A stretch of DNA of 64,000 bases from Flavobacterium sufflavum. Lineage in GTDB: Bacteria > Bacteroidota > Bacteroidia > Flavobacteriales > Flavobacteriaceae. A model generated the notes under the pieces. The model did not search any database, had not been told where the DNA came from, and was given only the letters and a program-made list of their open reading frames with translations. The stretch lies in assembly GCF_004016525.1 (NCBI RefSeq), contig NZ_SACJ01000003.1:310001-374000 (forward strand), read 5' to 3'. Each line of letters opens with the position of its first letter. Position 1 is the first letter of the stretch. This document shows, piece after piece, positions 35,469 to 45,568 of the stretch. The position numbers and the translations under genes are program-made.

Positions 35469-36404
35469 TTAAGCTAAAATAGTTTTCAAAGCGTCATTCA
35501 TTGCTCTAACTGCATCAGCACTCTTTGCAAACAATGCCTTTTCCTGATCATTTAATTGAATATCGAAAATCTCCTCCACTCCGTTTTTACCGATAATACA
35601 AGGTACTCCAATACAAATATCATTCTGACCATATTCCCCTTCAACATATACCGAACAGGCTATCATTCTTTTTTGATCATTCAAAATACTGTCAACCAAA
35701 AATGCTACCGATGCTCCCGGCGCATACCAGGCTGATGTCCCTAAAAGCCCCGTAAGTGTTGCTCCTCCTACCATTGTATCTGCCGCTACCTTTTGCAAAA
35801 CTTCTTCAGACAGAAATTGCGAAACCGGAATCCCATTATATGAAGCCAAACGCGTTAACGGAATCATAGTGGTATCACCATGACCACCTATAACCATTCC
35901 CGACACATCATTTGCCGGTTTATCCAAAGCTAAAGACAAATAAGTTCTAAAACGGGAACTATCTAAAATTCCTCCCATTCCAATAATTCTGTTTTTTGGC
36001 AATCCAGTCGATTTCAATGCCAAATAAGTCATCGTATCCATTGGATTCGAAACCATAACAATAATTGTATCAGGAGAATATTTTAAAATATTTTCAACAA
36101 CCAATTTTACTATCCCTGCATTAATTCCTATAAGTTCCTCACGAGTCATCCCCGGTTTTCTGGGAATTCCAGAAGTAACCACCACCACATCACTATTGGC
36201 AGTTTTTGAATAATCATTGGTAACTCCTATCACTCGGGTATTGAATCCTGTATCGGTAGCACATTGCATAATATCTAAAGCTTTCCCTTCGGCAAAACCT
36301 TCTTTGATATCTAACAACACTACTTCACTGGCAATTCCTCTATAAGAAATAACATCTGCACAGGTTGCTCCTACGTTTCCTGCTCCTACAATAGTAACTT
36401 TCAT
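35469..36404 (-). CDS. mdh: Malate dehydrogenase
   Basis: A 311-residue NAD-dependent LDH-like malate dehydrogenase of the TCA cycle. The dinucleotide motif GAGNVGA is at 7-13, with Asp32 binding the NAD ribose. The substrate loop TSGIPRKPGMTREEL holds Arg82 and Arg88 and is typical of malate rather than lactate enzymes. The catalytic pair is Asp148 (GILDSSRFR) and His175 (GGHGDTTM). The length is normal. It lies 90 nt downstream of gyrB on the same strand, separated by a nested hairpin, so it may be partly co-transcribed. Confidence 0.96.
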   Translation of the reverse strand: MKVTIVGAGNVGATCADVISYRGIASEVVLLDIKEGFAEGKALDIMQCATDTGFNTRVIGVTNDYSKTANSDVVVVTSGIPRKPGMTREELIGINAGIVKLVVENILKYSPDTIIVMVSNPMDTMTYLALKSTGLPKNRIIGMGGILDSSRFRTYLSLALDKPANDVSGMVIGGHGDTTMIPLTRLASYNGIPVSQFLSEEVLQKVAADTMVGGATLTGLLGTSAWYAPGASVAFLVDSILNDQKRMIACSVYVEGEYGQNDICIGVPCIIGKNGVEEIFDIQLNDQEKALFAKSADAVRAMNDALKTILA

Positions 36405-36412
36405 ATTTTAAT

Positions 36413-36488
36413 GTTTATTCGGTTAAGTAAAAAATTGGTTAGTACTGCTAATCTACAATTTATTGACCAAAATAACCACCGAATAAAC
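36413..36488. repeat. Nested hairpin between gyrB and mdh
   Basis: Outer arms GTTTATTCGGT (36413-36423) and ACCGAATAAAC (36478-36488) pair perfectly over 11 bp. Inside, TTGGT (from 36436) pairs with ACCAA (ending near 36470). The structure occupies most of the 90-nt spacer upstream of the mdh start. It could be an mRNA-stability or attenuation element, or a repeat. Confidence 0.5.
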
Positions 36489-36494
36489 TATTTT

Positions 36495-38489
<1,995 letters not shown>

Positions 38490-38627
38490 CTATATAGCGT
38501 TAAAAATAACCTTTTAAGCCTTTAAGTTATCAACAAAAAATGTCAATTTCGACAACAAAATTCAATATCAATTTCAAAAACCAATGGCAATATTCAAATT
38601 CAATAAAAACATAACTCATTAAAAACA

Positions 38628-38669
38628 AAATTTCCAAAACAACCATTTAAAATGTCGTTTTGGAAATTT
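38628..38669 (-). terminator. Hairpin after gatB-aspS, likely terminator
   Basis: A 13-bp perfect stem (AAATTTCCAAAAC / GTTTTGGAAATTT) with a 16-nt loop. It sits within a wider imperfect inverted repeat (about 38558-38710, TCAATTTCAA-type words on both arms). The 240-nt gap between gyrB and gatB-aspS holds nothing else apparent. Confidence 0.6.
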
Positions 38670-38710
38670 ATTATTTTTCAATTTGCTATTGAAATTGATT
38701 TTTGATATTG

Positions 38711-41700
38711 CTATTTAATTATTCTAACATTCATTTCTTCTACCTTTTTATCAGACAAAAGAGATGGTGCTCCAAACAATAAATCTTCACTGGTTCCTGT
38801 TTTCGGGAAAGCCATTACTTCTCTAATAGATGCTTTTTTCTCCAAAATCATCATTAAACGATCAATTCCCCAAGCAATTCCTCCGTGTGGCGGTGCTCCA
38901 TATTGGAAAGCTTTATACATAGTTCCCACACTTTTAATCATCTCTTCTTTGTTGTAACCCATATTTCTATAAGTTGCTTCTAAAATCTCCGATTTATGTG
39001 CACGAACTGATCCTCCACCAATTTCGTAACCGTTCAAAATAATATCGTATTGTTGTGCAATGATAGAACCAATTTCCTCTTCCTTACCATTCATGTGTTT
39101 TTCCAAATCATAAATAGCTGGCATCGAGAACGGATTGTGTGTAAATGTCCATCTTCCTTCATCTGTTTTTTCGAACATTGGAAAATCAACCACCCAAGCC
39201 GGACGTAATTCCTTCGGATTAATCAAGTGCAACATTCTACCCAATTCCTGACGAACAGCATCTAAAGCTTTATTAGCCGTAGCGTAATCTGCCGCTGAAA
39301 AGAATACAATATCCCCAACCTGCGCATCAGTAGCTTTTATGATTCCTGCTGCAATTTCTTCACCCAAGAACTTAATAATTGGCGATTGCAATTCTTCTTC
39401 ATTAACAATAATATAAGCCAATCCGCCTAAACCGTGCTGTTGAGCAATAGCAGTTAATGCTTCGATTTGACCTTTAGACATACGTTTGTTTCCTTGCTCC
39501 TGAGCCGAAACCTTGATACATTTTACAATTCCGCCTTCTTCAATTGGTTTAGAAAAAACCTGGAAAGTAGTATCTTTTACGATAGCTGTAATGTCCTGCA
39601 TTTTCAATCCGTAACGTAAATCAGGTCGGTCACAACCATAGAAATCCATCGAATCCTTGTATGTAATCACTTCAAACGGACGCAAAATCCACTTATTACC
39701 ATATACTTTCTTAACTACTTCATTAAATATTTTAGTATTCAAATCGATAATTTGCTGCATACTGGCGTAAGCCATTTCCATATCCAATTGCGTAAATTCC
39801 GGTTGACGATCTCCACGGGAATCCTCATCCCTGAAACAACGCGCTACCTGGAAATATTTCTCATAACCACTCACCATCAACATTTGTTTGAATTGCTGTG
39901 GCGCTTGTGGCAAGGTGTAAAACAAACCAGCTTGTTTACGTGTAGGAACAATAAATTCACGTGCTCCTTCATCAGTTCCGGCACTTAAAATTGGCGTTTC
40001 AATTTCCAAGAACTCCTCAGTATCTAAAATGTCACGAATTAACTTAATTACTTTATGACGATTAACGATTGCTCTCCTTACTTCTTCGTTTCTGTGATCC
40101 AAAAACTTGTATTGAAAACGGATTGCTTCGTTTGTTTTAGCCGCTCTTTTAATTTCGAAAGGCAATGTTTTAGATAAATTTAAAATTTCTAAAACTGAAG
40201 TTTCTAATTCTATTTTACCTGTACGCAGTCCTGCATTATAATCATCTTCATTACGTCCTACCACGATACCTTTCACCGAAATTACCGATTCCGGTTTCAA
40301 TTTCACTAACTCATCAATATTAGGAAATGACTCTCTACTAATACGAATTTGGAAAATCTCATAACTTGAATCACGCAAATCAATAAACATTAATTCACCG
40401 TGGTCACGGACACTCGCAACCCAACCAGACAACATCACTTCTTCTTTGATATTTTCTTCTGATAATTGCGAAATTTTATGTGTTCTGTACGTATCTTTTA
40501 TAACAATTGGGATTTCAGGAAGTGATTCTTCATGACTTTCCTTTTGCCCTGTAACTGTTTCTTTAGAAACTTTTTCAGAAGCTTGCTCTTTTTCCAAAAC
40601 AGCAGCAGCTCCTAATTTATCTAAAATAATTTGACGAATTACTTTTCCATTTGCCCCTTTTCCAATAACACCTAAAACCTTACCAACTAAAATACCGGCT
40701 TTTCCTTGGTCGCCGGCTTTAATATCATTAGCAACCGCTTCATTTTCTGAAATTACAGTCGAAATTACTTCTTGAACTTTTTCTTCCGAAATGGTATTCT
40801 CTTCAAAATATTTATTATAGTCAAAATTTTGATCTTTTAAATATCCTGAAATCGCATTTTGAACTAAAACCGCCGTGATTTTTTCGGCTTTAAATAACAC
40901 AAAAATGGTTATTAAATGCTCAATATTATGGATTTTAGCATAATCTTCAGCCTTGACATTATTAGCCAAAGTTTTAGCAACAAACGAAGGATCTTTAATT
41001 TCGTTATTTAAAGTCACAAATGTTCTTGAACGCAAAGCATCTGCTGTAAAAAACTTAGCATCTTGTGGCAAAACACCACCGTTAATCAAAATAGATTCAA
41101 CAGCGTAAGGCAAAGCACTTGTATCTACTTTAATCGCTTCAATTTCAGCCTTAATATTTACAAAAGGTAAATCTGGCTCCGAAATAAAACGGTAATCCGC
41201 TTCAAATTCTTTTTTACGCATGGTTTTGGTTTGCTTTAAATCAGCATCCCACAACACAGTCGTTTGATCAGGTCTAAACTCTTTATTTTCGATAAAATAA
41301 TTGAATTGTTTCTCTACTTCTTCTTTCAAAGCTTCGACCATAAACTTAAAAGAGTTCAAGTTTTTGATTTCCGTTCTTGGGTTTAAAACCTCCGAATTTA
41401 TTTTACGCAAAGAAACTGAAACATCCGATTTGAATTCTCCTTTTTCCAAATTCGCTTCAGAGATTCCTAAATTCTGAACTATACGCTGAATATATTGAGC
41501 GTAAGTCGAAGCATCTTCAATATTACGAACACAAGGTTCGGTAACAATTTCAATCAACGGAACACCCGCTTTGTTAAAATCAACTAACGAAATCTTCTTT
41601 TCGTGCATCAATTTTGCCGCATCTTCTTCAATATGAACCTGCGTTAAATTCACGGTAAATTGAGAACCGTCGTTTCGGTAACAAGAAACCTGTCCGTCAG

Positions 41701-42040
41701 GAATTATTGGATTATGAAATTGCGTTATTTGGATATTTTTTGGATTATCAGGATATTCGTAATGCTTTCTATCCCAAGAAATCACTTCATTACTAAATGT
41801 CGAATTGACCGCTTTTCCAAAATAAATCGCTTTGGTAATTGCTTCTCTGTTTAAAGCAGGCAAAACACCCATTTGCCCGGTACAAACCGAACATATATTT
41901 TGGTTAGCTGTTTCTATTTCTTGATTTGGACAAGAACAAAACAACTTGGTTTTGGTATTCAATCGAACGTGTGTTTCCAGTCCGATTACCAATTCTAAAT
42001 CGTGGGCTTTTAAAGCCGCAGTTAATTGCTCCAATTCCAT
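38711..42040 (-). CDS. gatB-aspS: GatB-AspRS fusion: tRNA amidotransferase subunit B joined to aspartyl-tRNA synthetase
   Basis: An 1109-residue two-enzyme protein. Residues 1 to about 476 are complete GatB: VIGLETHVRLNTKTKLFC, zinc Cys pairs CSCPNQ and CSVCTGQ, the kinase-like core HIEEDAAKL and PLIEIVTEP, and the tRNA-binding tail ending VIRQIILDKL. Residues 477-515 form a Lys/Glu-rich linker with no Met. From about 516 a full bacterial AspRS follows: OB anticodon domain (MLSGWVASVRDHGELMFIDL), class II motif 2 at about 735-755 (RCFRDEDSRGDRQPEFTQLD), a GAD insertion and motif 3 (GGIAWGIDRLMMIL, Arg1061). GatB acts on Asp-tRNA(Asn) or Glu-tRNA(Gln). The ATG overlaps the gatA stop by one base. 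There is no internal stop or frameshift. See findings. Confidence 0.95.
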   Translation of the reverse strand: MELEQLTAALKAHDLELVIGLETHVRLNTKTKLFCSCPNQEIETANQNICSVCTGQMGVLPALNREAITKAIYFGKAVNSTFSNEVISWDRKHYEYPDNPKNIQITQFHNPIIPDGQVSCYRNDGSQFTVNLTQVHIEEDAAKLMHEKKISLVDFNKAGVPLIEIVTEPCVRNIEDASTYAQYIQRIVQNLGISEANLEKGEFKSDVSVSLRKINSEVLNPRTEIKNLNSFKFMVEALKEEVEKQFNYFIENKEFRPDQTTVLWDADLKQTKTMRKKEFEADYRFISEPDLPFVNIKAEIEAIKVDTSALPYAVESILINGGVLPQDAKFFTADALRSRTFVTLNNEIKDPSFVAKTLANNVKAEDYAKIHNIEHLITIFVLFKAEKITAVLVQNAISGYLKDQNFDYNKYFEENTISEEKVQEVISTVISENEAVANDIKAGDQGKAGILVGKVLGVIGKGANGKVIRQIILDKLGAAAVLEKEQASEKVSKETVTGQKESHEESLPEIPIVIKDTYRTHKISQLSEENIKEEVMLSGWVASVRDHGELMFIDLRDSSYEIFQIRISRESFPNIDELVKLKPESVISVKGIVVGRNEDDYNAGLRTGKIELETSVLEILNLSKTLPFEIKRAAKTNEAIRFQYKFLDHRNEEVRRAIVNRHKVIKLIRDILDTEEFLEIETPILSAGTDEGAREFIVPTRKQAGLFYTLPQAPQQFKQMLMVSGYEKYFQVARCFRDEDSRGDRQPEFTQLDMEMAYASMQQIIDLNTKIFNEVVKKVYGNKWILRPFEVITYKDSMDFYGCDRPDLRYGLKMQDITAIVKDTTFQVFSKPIEEGGIVKCIKVSAQEQGNKRMSKGQIEALTAIAQQHGLGGLAYIIVNEEELQSPIIKFLGEEIAAGIIKATDAQVGDIVFFSAADYATANKALDAVRQELGRMLHLINPKELRPAWVVDFPMFEKTDEGRWTFTHNPFSMPAIYDLEKHMNGKEEEIGSIIAQQYDIILNGYEIGGGSVRAHKSEILEATYRNMGYNKEEMIKSVGTMYKAFQYGAPPHGGIAWGIDRLMMILEKKASIREVMAFPKTGTSEDLLFGAPSLLSDKKVEEMNVRIIK

Positions 42041-43437
42041 TATATCGTATCTTTTAAGAAGTTAGCAAACTTCAACACTAATTCATCATTATTTTTTGCT
42101 GCAGTAATTTGCAGTCCAGTACTTGTTCCTTGTGGCACAGTTAAAGTTGGCAATTGCCCTAAACTAAAACCAACCGTATAAACATCAGACAAATACATTG
42201 CTAAAGGAGCTTTTAAACTGTCTCCAATTTTAGGTGGTGTACTAGGTGTAACTGGAGACAAAACAATATCCACGGCTAAAAAATCTTTACTGAAATTTTC
42301 AGAAATCTGATCTCTTAAAGCCAATCCTTTTAAATATATTTCATCTGAAAAACCTTGTGACAACACCTGATTTCCACCTACAATTCTGCGTTTTGTTTCT
42401 TCTGAAAAGTTTTCAGAACGTGTCACAGCATAAGTTTCAATTAAATTCTCCGCTTCAATTCGGTTTCCATAATTGGTTCCGTCTAAACGGGATAAATTAG
42501 AAGCCGTTTCAGCCATTGCCAATGTATAGTATGTAGAAACCAAAATATCCGATTCAAAGAAATCCAATTCTTTAACTTCAATTCCTTTAGCTTTTATTTT
42601 TTCGATGCTAGCTAAAAAATCAGCTTTTATTTGAGCATCGATAGCATCACTTTCAATAAAGTTTTTAAAATAACCTACTGTTTTTACAGCGGAAGTTGCA
42701 ATTGCCTCTTCACTAATTTCAGTTGAAGCAACAGAAGTTTGATCTTTAGGATCTTTTCCACTCATTACATTCAACACAATTCGGATATCTTCAATTGATT
42801 TTGCCAATGGACCAACGCAATCCGTAGAAGATGCGTAAGCCATCAATCCGTATCTGGAAATTCTTCCGTAAGTTGGTTTGAAACCGTAAATATGATTGTA
42901 ACCGGCAGGCTGACGAATCGAACCTCCCGTATCTCCACCAATAGAAAACACAGTATAGTCTTTGGCAACATTCACTGCAGAACCTCCACTTGAACCTCCG
43001 GCAACTAATGTTGGATCAATTGCATTTTTTACCGCTCCAAAAATGGTGTTTTCACTTGAAGAACCGTGACCAAAACTATCACAGTTTTCTTTTACCAATG
43101 GAATAGCACCCGCATCCAATAATTTTTGAATAGCAGTAGCTGTGTAAGGTGATTTATAATTTTTCAACAAATCAGAACTTGCCGTAGTGTAAGTTCCCTG
43201 CAACATATACACATCTTTAATTCCAAAAGGAATTCCTTCCAGCAAACCGATGGTTTCTCCGTTTGCTATTTTTGCATCTACTTTAGCAGCTAATTCAAGC
43301 GCCAAAGTATCTAATAAAGAATTTACAGAGTTGTATGTATTTTGTTTAAGTAAGTCTAATTTTTCCTGTACTAAAGCCGTACAAGTAATTTGTTTTGACA
43401 CCAATTGTTGGTGTATTTCTTTTATTTTAGAATCCAT
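42040..43437 (-). CDS. gatA: Asp-tRNA(Asn)/Glu-tRNA(Gln) amidotransferase subunit A
   Basis: A 465-residue amidase-signature enzyme that releases ammonia from glutamine (or asparagine) for GatB. The Ser-cisSer-Lys triad is intact: Lys74 (FGIKDVYML), Ser149 and Ser173 within GGSSGGSAVN and GGDTGGSIRQPAGY. The offset of exactly five residues from S. aureus GatA (79/154/178) at all three positions supports true orthology. It is the middle gene of gatC-gatA-gatB::aspS, starting 1 nt past the gatC stop and sharing one base with the next start (TAATG), so translation is tightly coupled. Confidence 0.97.
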   Translation of the reverse strand: MDSKIKEIHQQLVSKQITCTALVQEKLDLLKQNTYNSVNSLLDTLALELAAKVDAKIANGETIGLLEGIPFGIKDVYMLQGTYTTASSDLLKNYKSPYTATAIQKLLDAGAIPLVKENCDSFGHGSSSENTIFGAVKNAIDPTLVAGGSSGGSAVNVAKDYTVFSIGGDTGGSIRQPAGYNHIYGFKPTYGRISRYGLMAYASSTDCVGPLAKSIEDIRIVLNVMSGKDPKDQTSVASTEISEEAIATSAVKTVGYFKNFIESDAIDAQIKADFLASIEKIKAKGIEVKELDFFESDILVSTYYTLAMAETASNLSRLDGTNYGNRIEAENLIETYAVTRSENFSEETKRRIVGGNQVLSQGFSDEIYLKGLALRDQISENFSKDFLAVDIVLSPVTPSTPPKIGDSLKAPLAMYLSDVYTVGFSLGQLPTLTVPQGTSTGLQITAAKNNDELVLKFANFLKDTI

Positions 43438-43438
43438 T

Positions 43439-43708
43439 TTATCCTTCTATAACTTTAGCAACAACTAAAAAACCATTTTTTTTGTTCGGGAAATTTTCTA
43501 AAATAAGTTGTTTCTCAATAGCCGAACTCTCTACCACAACATCCTCTCTTAAATCACTCACTGACACACAATTATGATTGACATTATTCAAGGAATTATT
43601 ATTTGATGGATGTGCATTCTTGATTACATCAAATAATTTGTTCACGCTCTCGGAAGGCTGTGCTCCTTTAATACTCGACAAGATGTCGACTGTCATTATT
43701 TTACTCAT
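43439..43708 (-). CDS. gatC: Amidotransferase subunit C, divergent N-terminus
   Basis: An 89-residue protein whose second half matches GatC: VSVSDLREDVVVESS, ILENFPNKKNGFLVVAKVIE (the R-E-D, N-x-P and G-F-x-V-x-K-V motifs). GatC wraps around GatA and holds it to GatB. The N-terminal half lacks the usual ANLARLELSEEE helix and instead has VDILSSIKGAQPSESVNKLF and an Asn-rich stretch, so it is short and divergent. I chose the ATG at 43708; an in-frame TTG at 43732 is possible. It is first in the operon, 1 nt ahead of gatA. Confidence 0.8.
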   Translation of the reverse strand: MSKIMTVDILSSIKGAQPSESVNKLFDVIKNAHPSNNNSLNNVNHNCVSVSDLREDVVVESSAIEKQLILENFPNKKNGFLVVAKVIEG

Positions 43709-43803
43709 AATTTTAATTCGTTTTAAAGTCAAACTTTTAAGCTGGCGAATTTACGAAAGTTTTTTTTAGGGAATCCCATTTTTTTAAATGATTTCAAATG
43801 CAT

Positions 43804-43844
43804 AAAAACCAAAGTCCATCTCAAAAAAACAGACTTTGGTTTTT
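43804..43844 (-). terminator. Intrinsic terminator downstream of the 76-residue membrane protein gene
   Basis: A 13-bp stem (AAAAACCAAAGTC / GACTTTGGTTTTT) with a 15-nt loop. It lies between that gene (ending 43946) and the gatC start, isolating the gat operon from its upstream neighbour. Confidence 0.8.
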
Positions 43845-43945
43845 ATGTAAATTATCGCTTATTCTTTGCTTTATACAAACAGAATCGTTTTGGTGCTTGT
43901 ATAATTTACAGCTTCTTTCTGCTTAGACTTATTTTTTGAATAAAA

Positions 43946-44176
43946 TTATATAATAGTCATTTCTATAATTCCAATTGCAAGCAAACCAATAATACCAATA
44001 ACAATTAAAGATATAGAACCCCAATATAATTTTAATTCCATATAGTCTTTAAAATATTCTGCGGAATCTTTTCTCTTAACTCCAACTTTTGGTTTCTCTT
44101 TATTTCTATATCGAAAAAAATAAATAAAGCTCCCAACTAAAATTAAGATTACTAATGTTAAAATTATTTCTCTCAT
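43946..44176 (-). CDS. Small two-helix membrane protein, unknown
   Basis: A 76-residue protein with membrane helices at about 2-21 (EIILTLVILILVGSFIYFF) and 53-74 (GSISLIVIGIIGLLAIGIIE), separated by a basic loop (RYRNKEKPKVGVKRKDSAEY). The positive loop suggests it faces the cytoplasm. No family is recognised. It lies 55 nt downstream of the GreA-tail gene on the same strand, with a terminator after it, so the two may form a small operon. Confidence 0.55.
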   Translation of the reverse strand: MREIILTLVILILVGSFIYFFRYRNKEKPKVGVKRKDSAEYFKDYMELKLYWGSISLIVIGIIGLLAIGIIEMTII

Positions 44177-44231
44177 TTCTATTAATTTTCAAACACCAAA
44201 ATTAACACTTAATTCCTGTAATGACAGAGAA

Positions 44232-44681
44232 CTACTCAACACTCTCAATCAAATACTTTGTTCCATTAATTTCAAAAGTAAAACCAACCGAATTCCCCAT
44301 TAACTTACTTCCCAATGGCGATTGTGGCGATAAGGCAATCACATTTATTCCGTCAATAGTTATTTTTGGCAAAGCCAAAGACAGATACAAATAAATTCCA
44401 TTGGCTTTTACCAAACTCCCCAAAACGATTGTTTTTGCAATTACCGAAGCATCGATTTTGTCCAAAACTGCTTTTTGCTCTAGAACTTCCCTTAGTTTAG
44501 TATTGAATTTTTCCTGTTCCAAATGCATCATCGCTAAAGCTGTTTCGTGTTTATCTCCAGCCGAGCCTTTTGCATCATTTTTAGAATCCTCGGTCAAAGC
44601 CGAAATCATATCCCGAAAAGCATCGATTCGATCTTCTACTAATCGGCAATAATAATCATATATTTTTTGTTTGAAAGTCAT
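44232..44681 (-). CDS. GreA/GreB C-terminal-domain protein
   Basis: A 149-residue protein ending in a GreA/GreB-type FKBP-like domain (VIALSPQSPLGSKLMGNSVG, EINGTKYLIESVE), which in Gre factors docks at the RNA-polymerase secondary channel. The N-terminal half is a charged helix (about 1-70, including MMHLEQEKFNTKLREVLEQK), a possible coiled coil in the place of the Gre finger. It is therefore a Gre-like or Rnk-like polymerase-binding factor rather than canonical GreA. Whether it stimulates transcript cleavage is unknown. A TAAATTTG promoter element lies upstream. Confidence 0.72.
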   Translation of the reverse strand: MTFKQKIYDYYCRLVEDRIDAFRDMISALTEDSKNDAKGSAGDKHETALAMMHLEQEKFNTKLREVLEQKAVLDKIDASVIAKTIVLGSLVKANGIYLYLSLALPKITIDGINVIALSPQSPLGSKLMGNSVGFTFEINGTKYLIESVE

Positions 44682-44724
44682 TTCATTAAGATACTAAGAG
44701 ATTCTTTTTTCAGGAATAAAAAAG

Positions 44725-44732
44725 CAAATTTA
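44725..44732 (-). promoter_or_regulatory. Candidate -7 element for the GreA-tail gene
   Basis: The minus strand reads TAAATTTG (TAnnTTTG), 43 nt upstream of the ATG. A TTG lies only 11 nt further up, too close for a standard -33 box. Confidence 0.35.
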
Positions 44733-44853
44733 CTTTATTATCCCAATCTCACACTATTTTAGGTGTATTTGAAATTCTTAACCAATCGTAAAACAATTTT
44801 TATTTAACTTCGTAAAAGAATCATTACTAATCTTATTCTTTTTTAAATCAATT

Positions 44854-45399
44854 ATGAAAACATTCAAATTCATTTCCGCAGTCGCTTTTGGCTTTCTACT
44901 ATTATTAGCGACAAATACACAAGCTCAAAAATTTCCTGGTTTAGACAAAAGCCCAATGGATCAAGCCTTATTCCCTGCTGATAACAAAATCCCAACAAAA
45001 ACAGCAAAAGTTATCTATAGCCGCCCACAACTTAAAGGACGCGCTTTAAGCGAACTGACTCCTGCCGGAAAAGTATGGAGAACCGGTGCCAACGAAGCTA
45101 CCGAAATCACTTTCTACAAAGATGTTAATCTTGGAAAAACAAAAATCAAAGCGGGGAGTTATTCTTTATACACCATTCCTGGAGAAAAAGAATGGACCAT
45201 CATTTTAAACAAAGACATTAATATTTGGGGTGCTTATTCGTATAAAGAAGCGAATGATGTTGCCCGATTAGTTGTTCCTGCTACTCAGGCTGAAGAATCG
45301 CTTGAAGCCTTTTCTATGGTTTTCACCAAAGCCGATAACGGAATGATTCTGAACCTGGGTTGGGACAAAACCCGTGTTGCGATTCCTTTTACAGAATAA
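44854..45399 (+). CDS. DUF2911 secreted protein
   Basis: A 181-residue exported protein with a signal peptide at 1-24 (ending TNTQAQ). The mature part matches DUF2911: AKVIYSRPQLKGRALSELTP, KVWRTGANEATEITFYKDV, IKAGSYSLYTIPGEKEWTII and NIWGAYSYKEANDVAR. The family is beta-rich, periplasmic and of unknown function, common in Bacteroidota. It is a single gene, divergent from the GreA-tail gene and convergent with the barrel/TPR operon, separated from the latter by a large inverted repeat. Confidence 0.88.
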   Translation: MKTFKFISAVAFGFLLLLATNTQAQKFPGLDKSPMDQALFPADNKIPTKTAKVIYSRPQLKGRALSELTPAGKVWRTGANEATEITFYKDVNLGKTKIKAGSYSLYTIPGEKEWTIILNKDINIWGAYSYKEANDVARLVVPATQAEESLEAFSMVFTKADNGMILNLGWDKTRVAIPFTE

Positions 45400-45407
45400 A
45401 ACATTTA

Positions 45408-45540
45408 TTTAACCGCAAATCCCGATAGCTATCGGGACACAAAGTTATTAAACGCAAAGAGCACTAAGATTTCGAAAGCAAAAACAAAGAATTAAAACTT
45501 TGTGAACTTAGCGAAAACCTTAGTGCTCTTTGTGGTTAAA
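45408..45540. repeat. Large inverted repeat with nested 18-bp palindrome
   Basis: The arms TTTAACCGC (45408-45416) and GTGGTTAAA (45532-45540) pair with one wobble, and AAAGAGCACTAAG (45456-45468) pairs with CTTAGTGCTCTTT (45519-45531). The left arm is interrupted by the palindrome TCCCGATAGCTATCGGGA (45420-45437) and a partial duplication of the CGCAAA arm sequence. Between convergent genes, it may act as a terminator. Confidence 0.7.
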
Positions 45541-45568
45541 CTAAAGACGACTTAAAAACCTAACTCCC

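Noticed and set aside
38711..42040. GatB-AspRS fusion as an assembly or frameshift artefact
   Set aside because: The frame is continuous with a composition-typical, repeat-free linker. Both halves are complete and undamaged, and gatC-gatA lie immediately upstream as expected. It remains worth resequencing.
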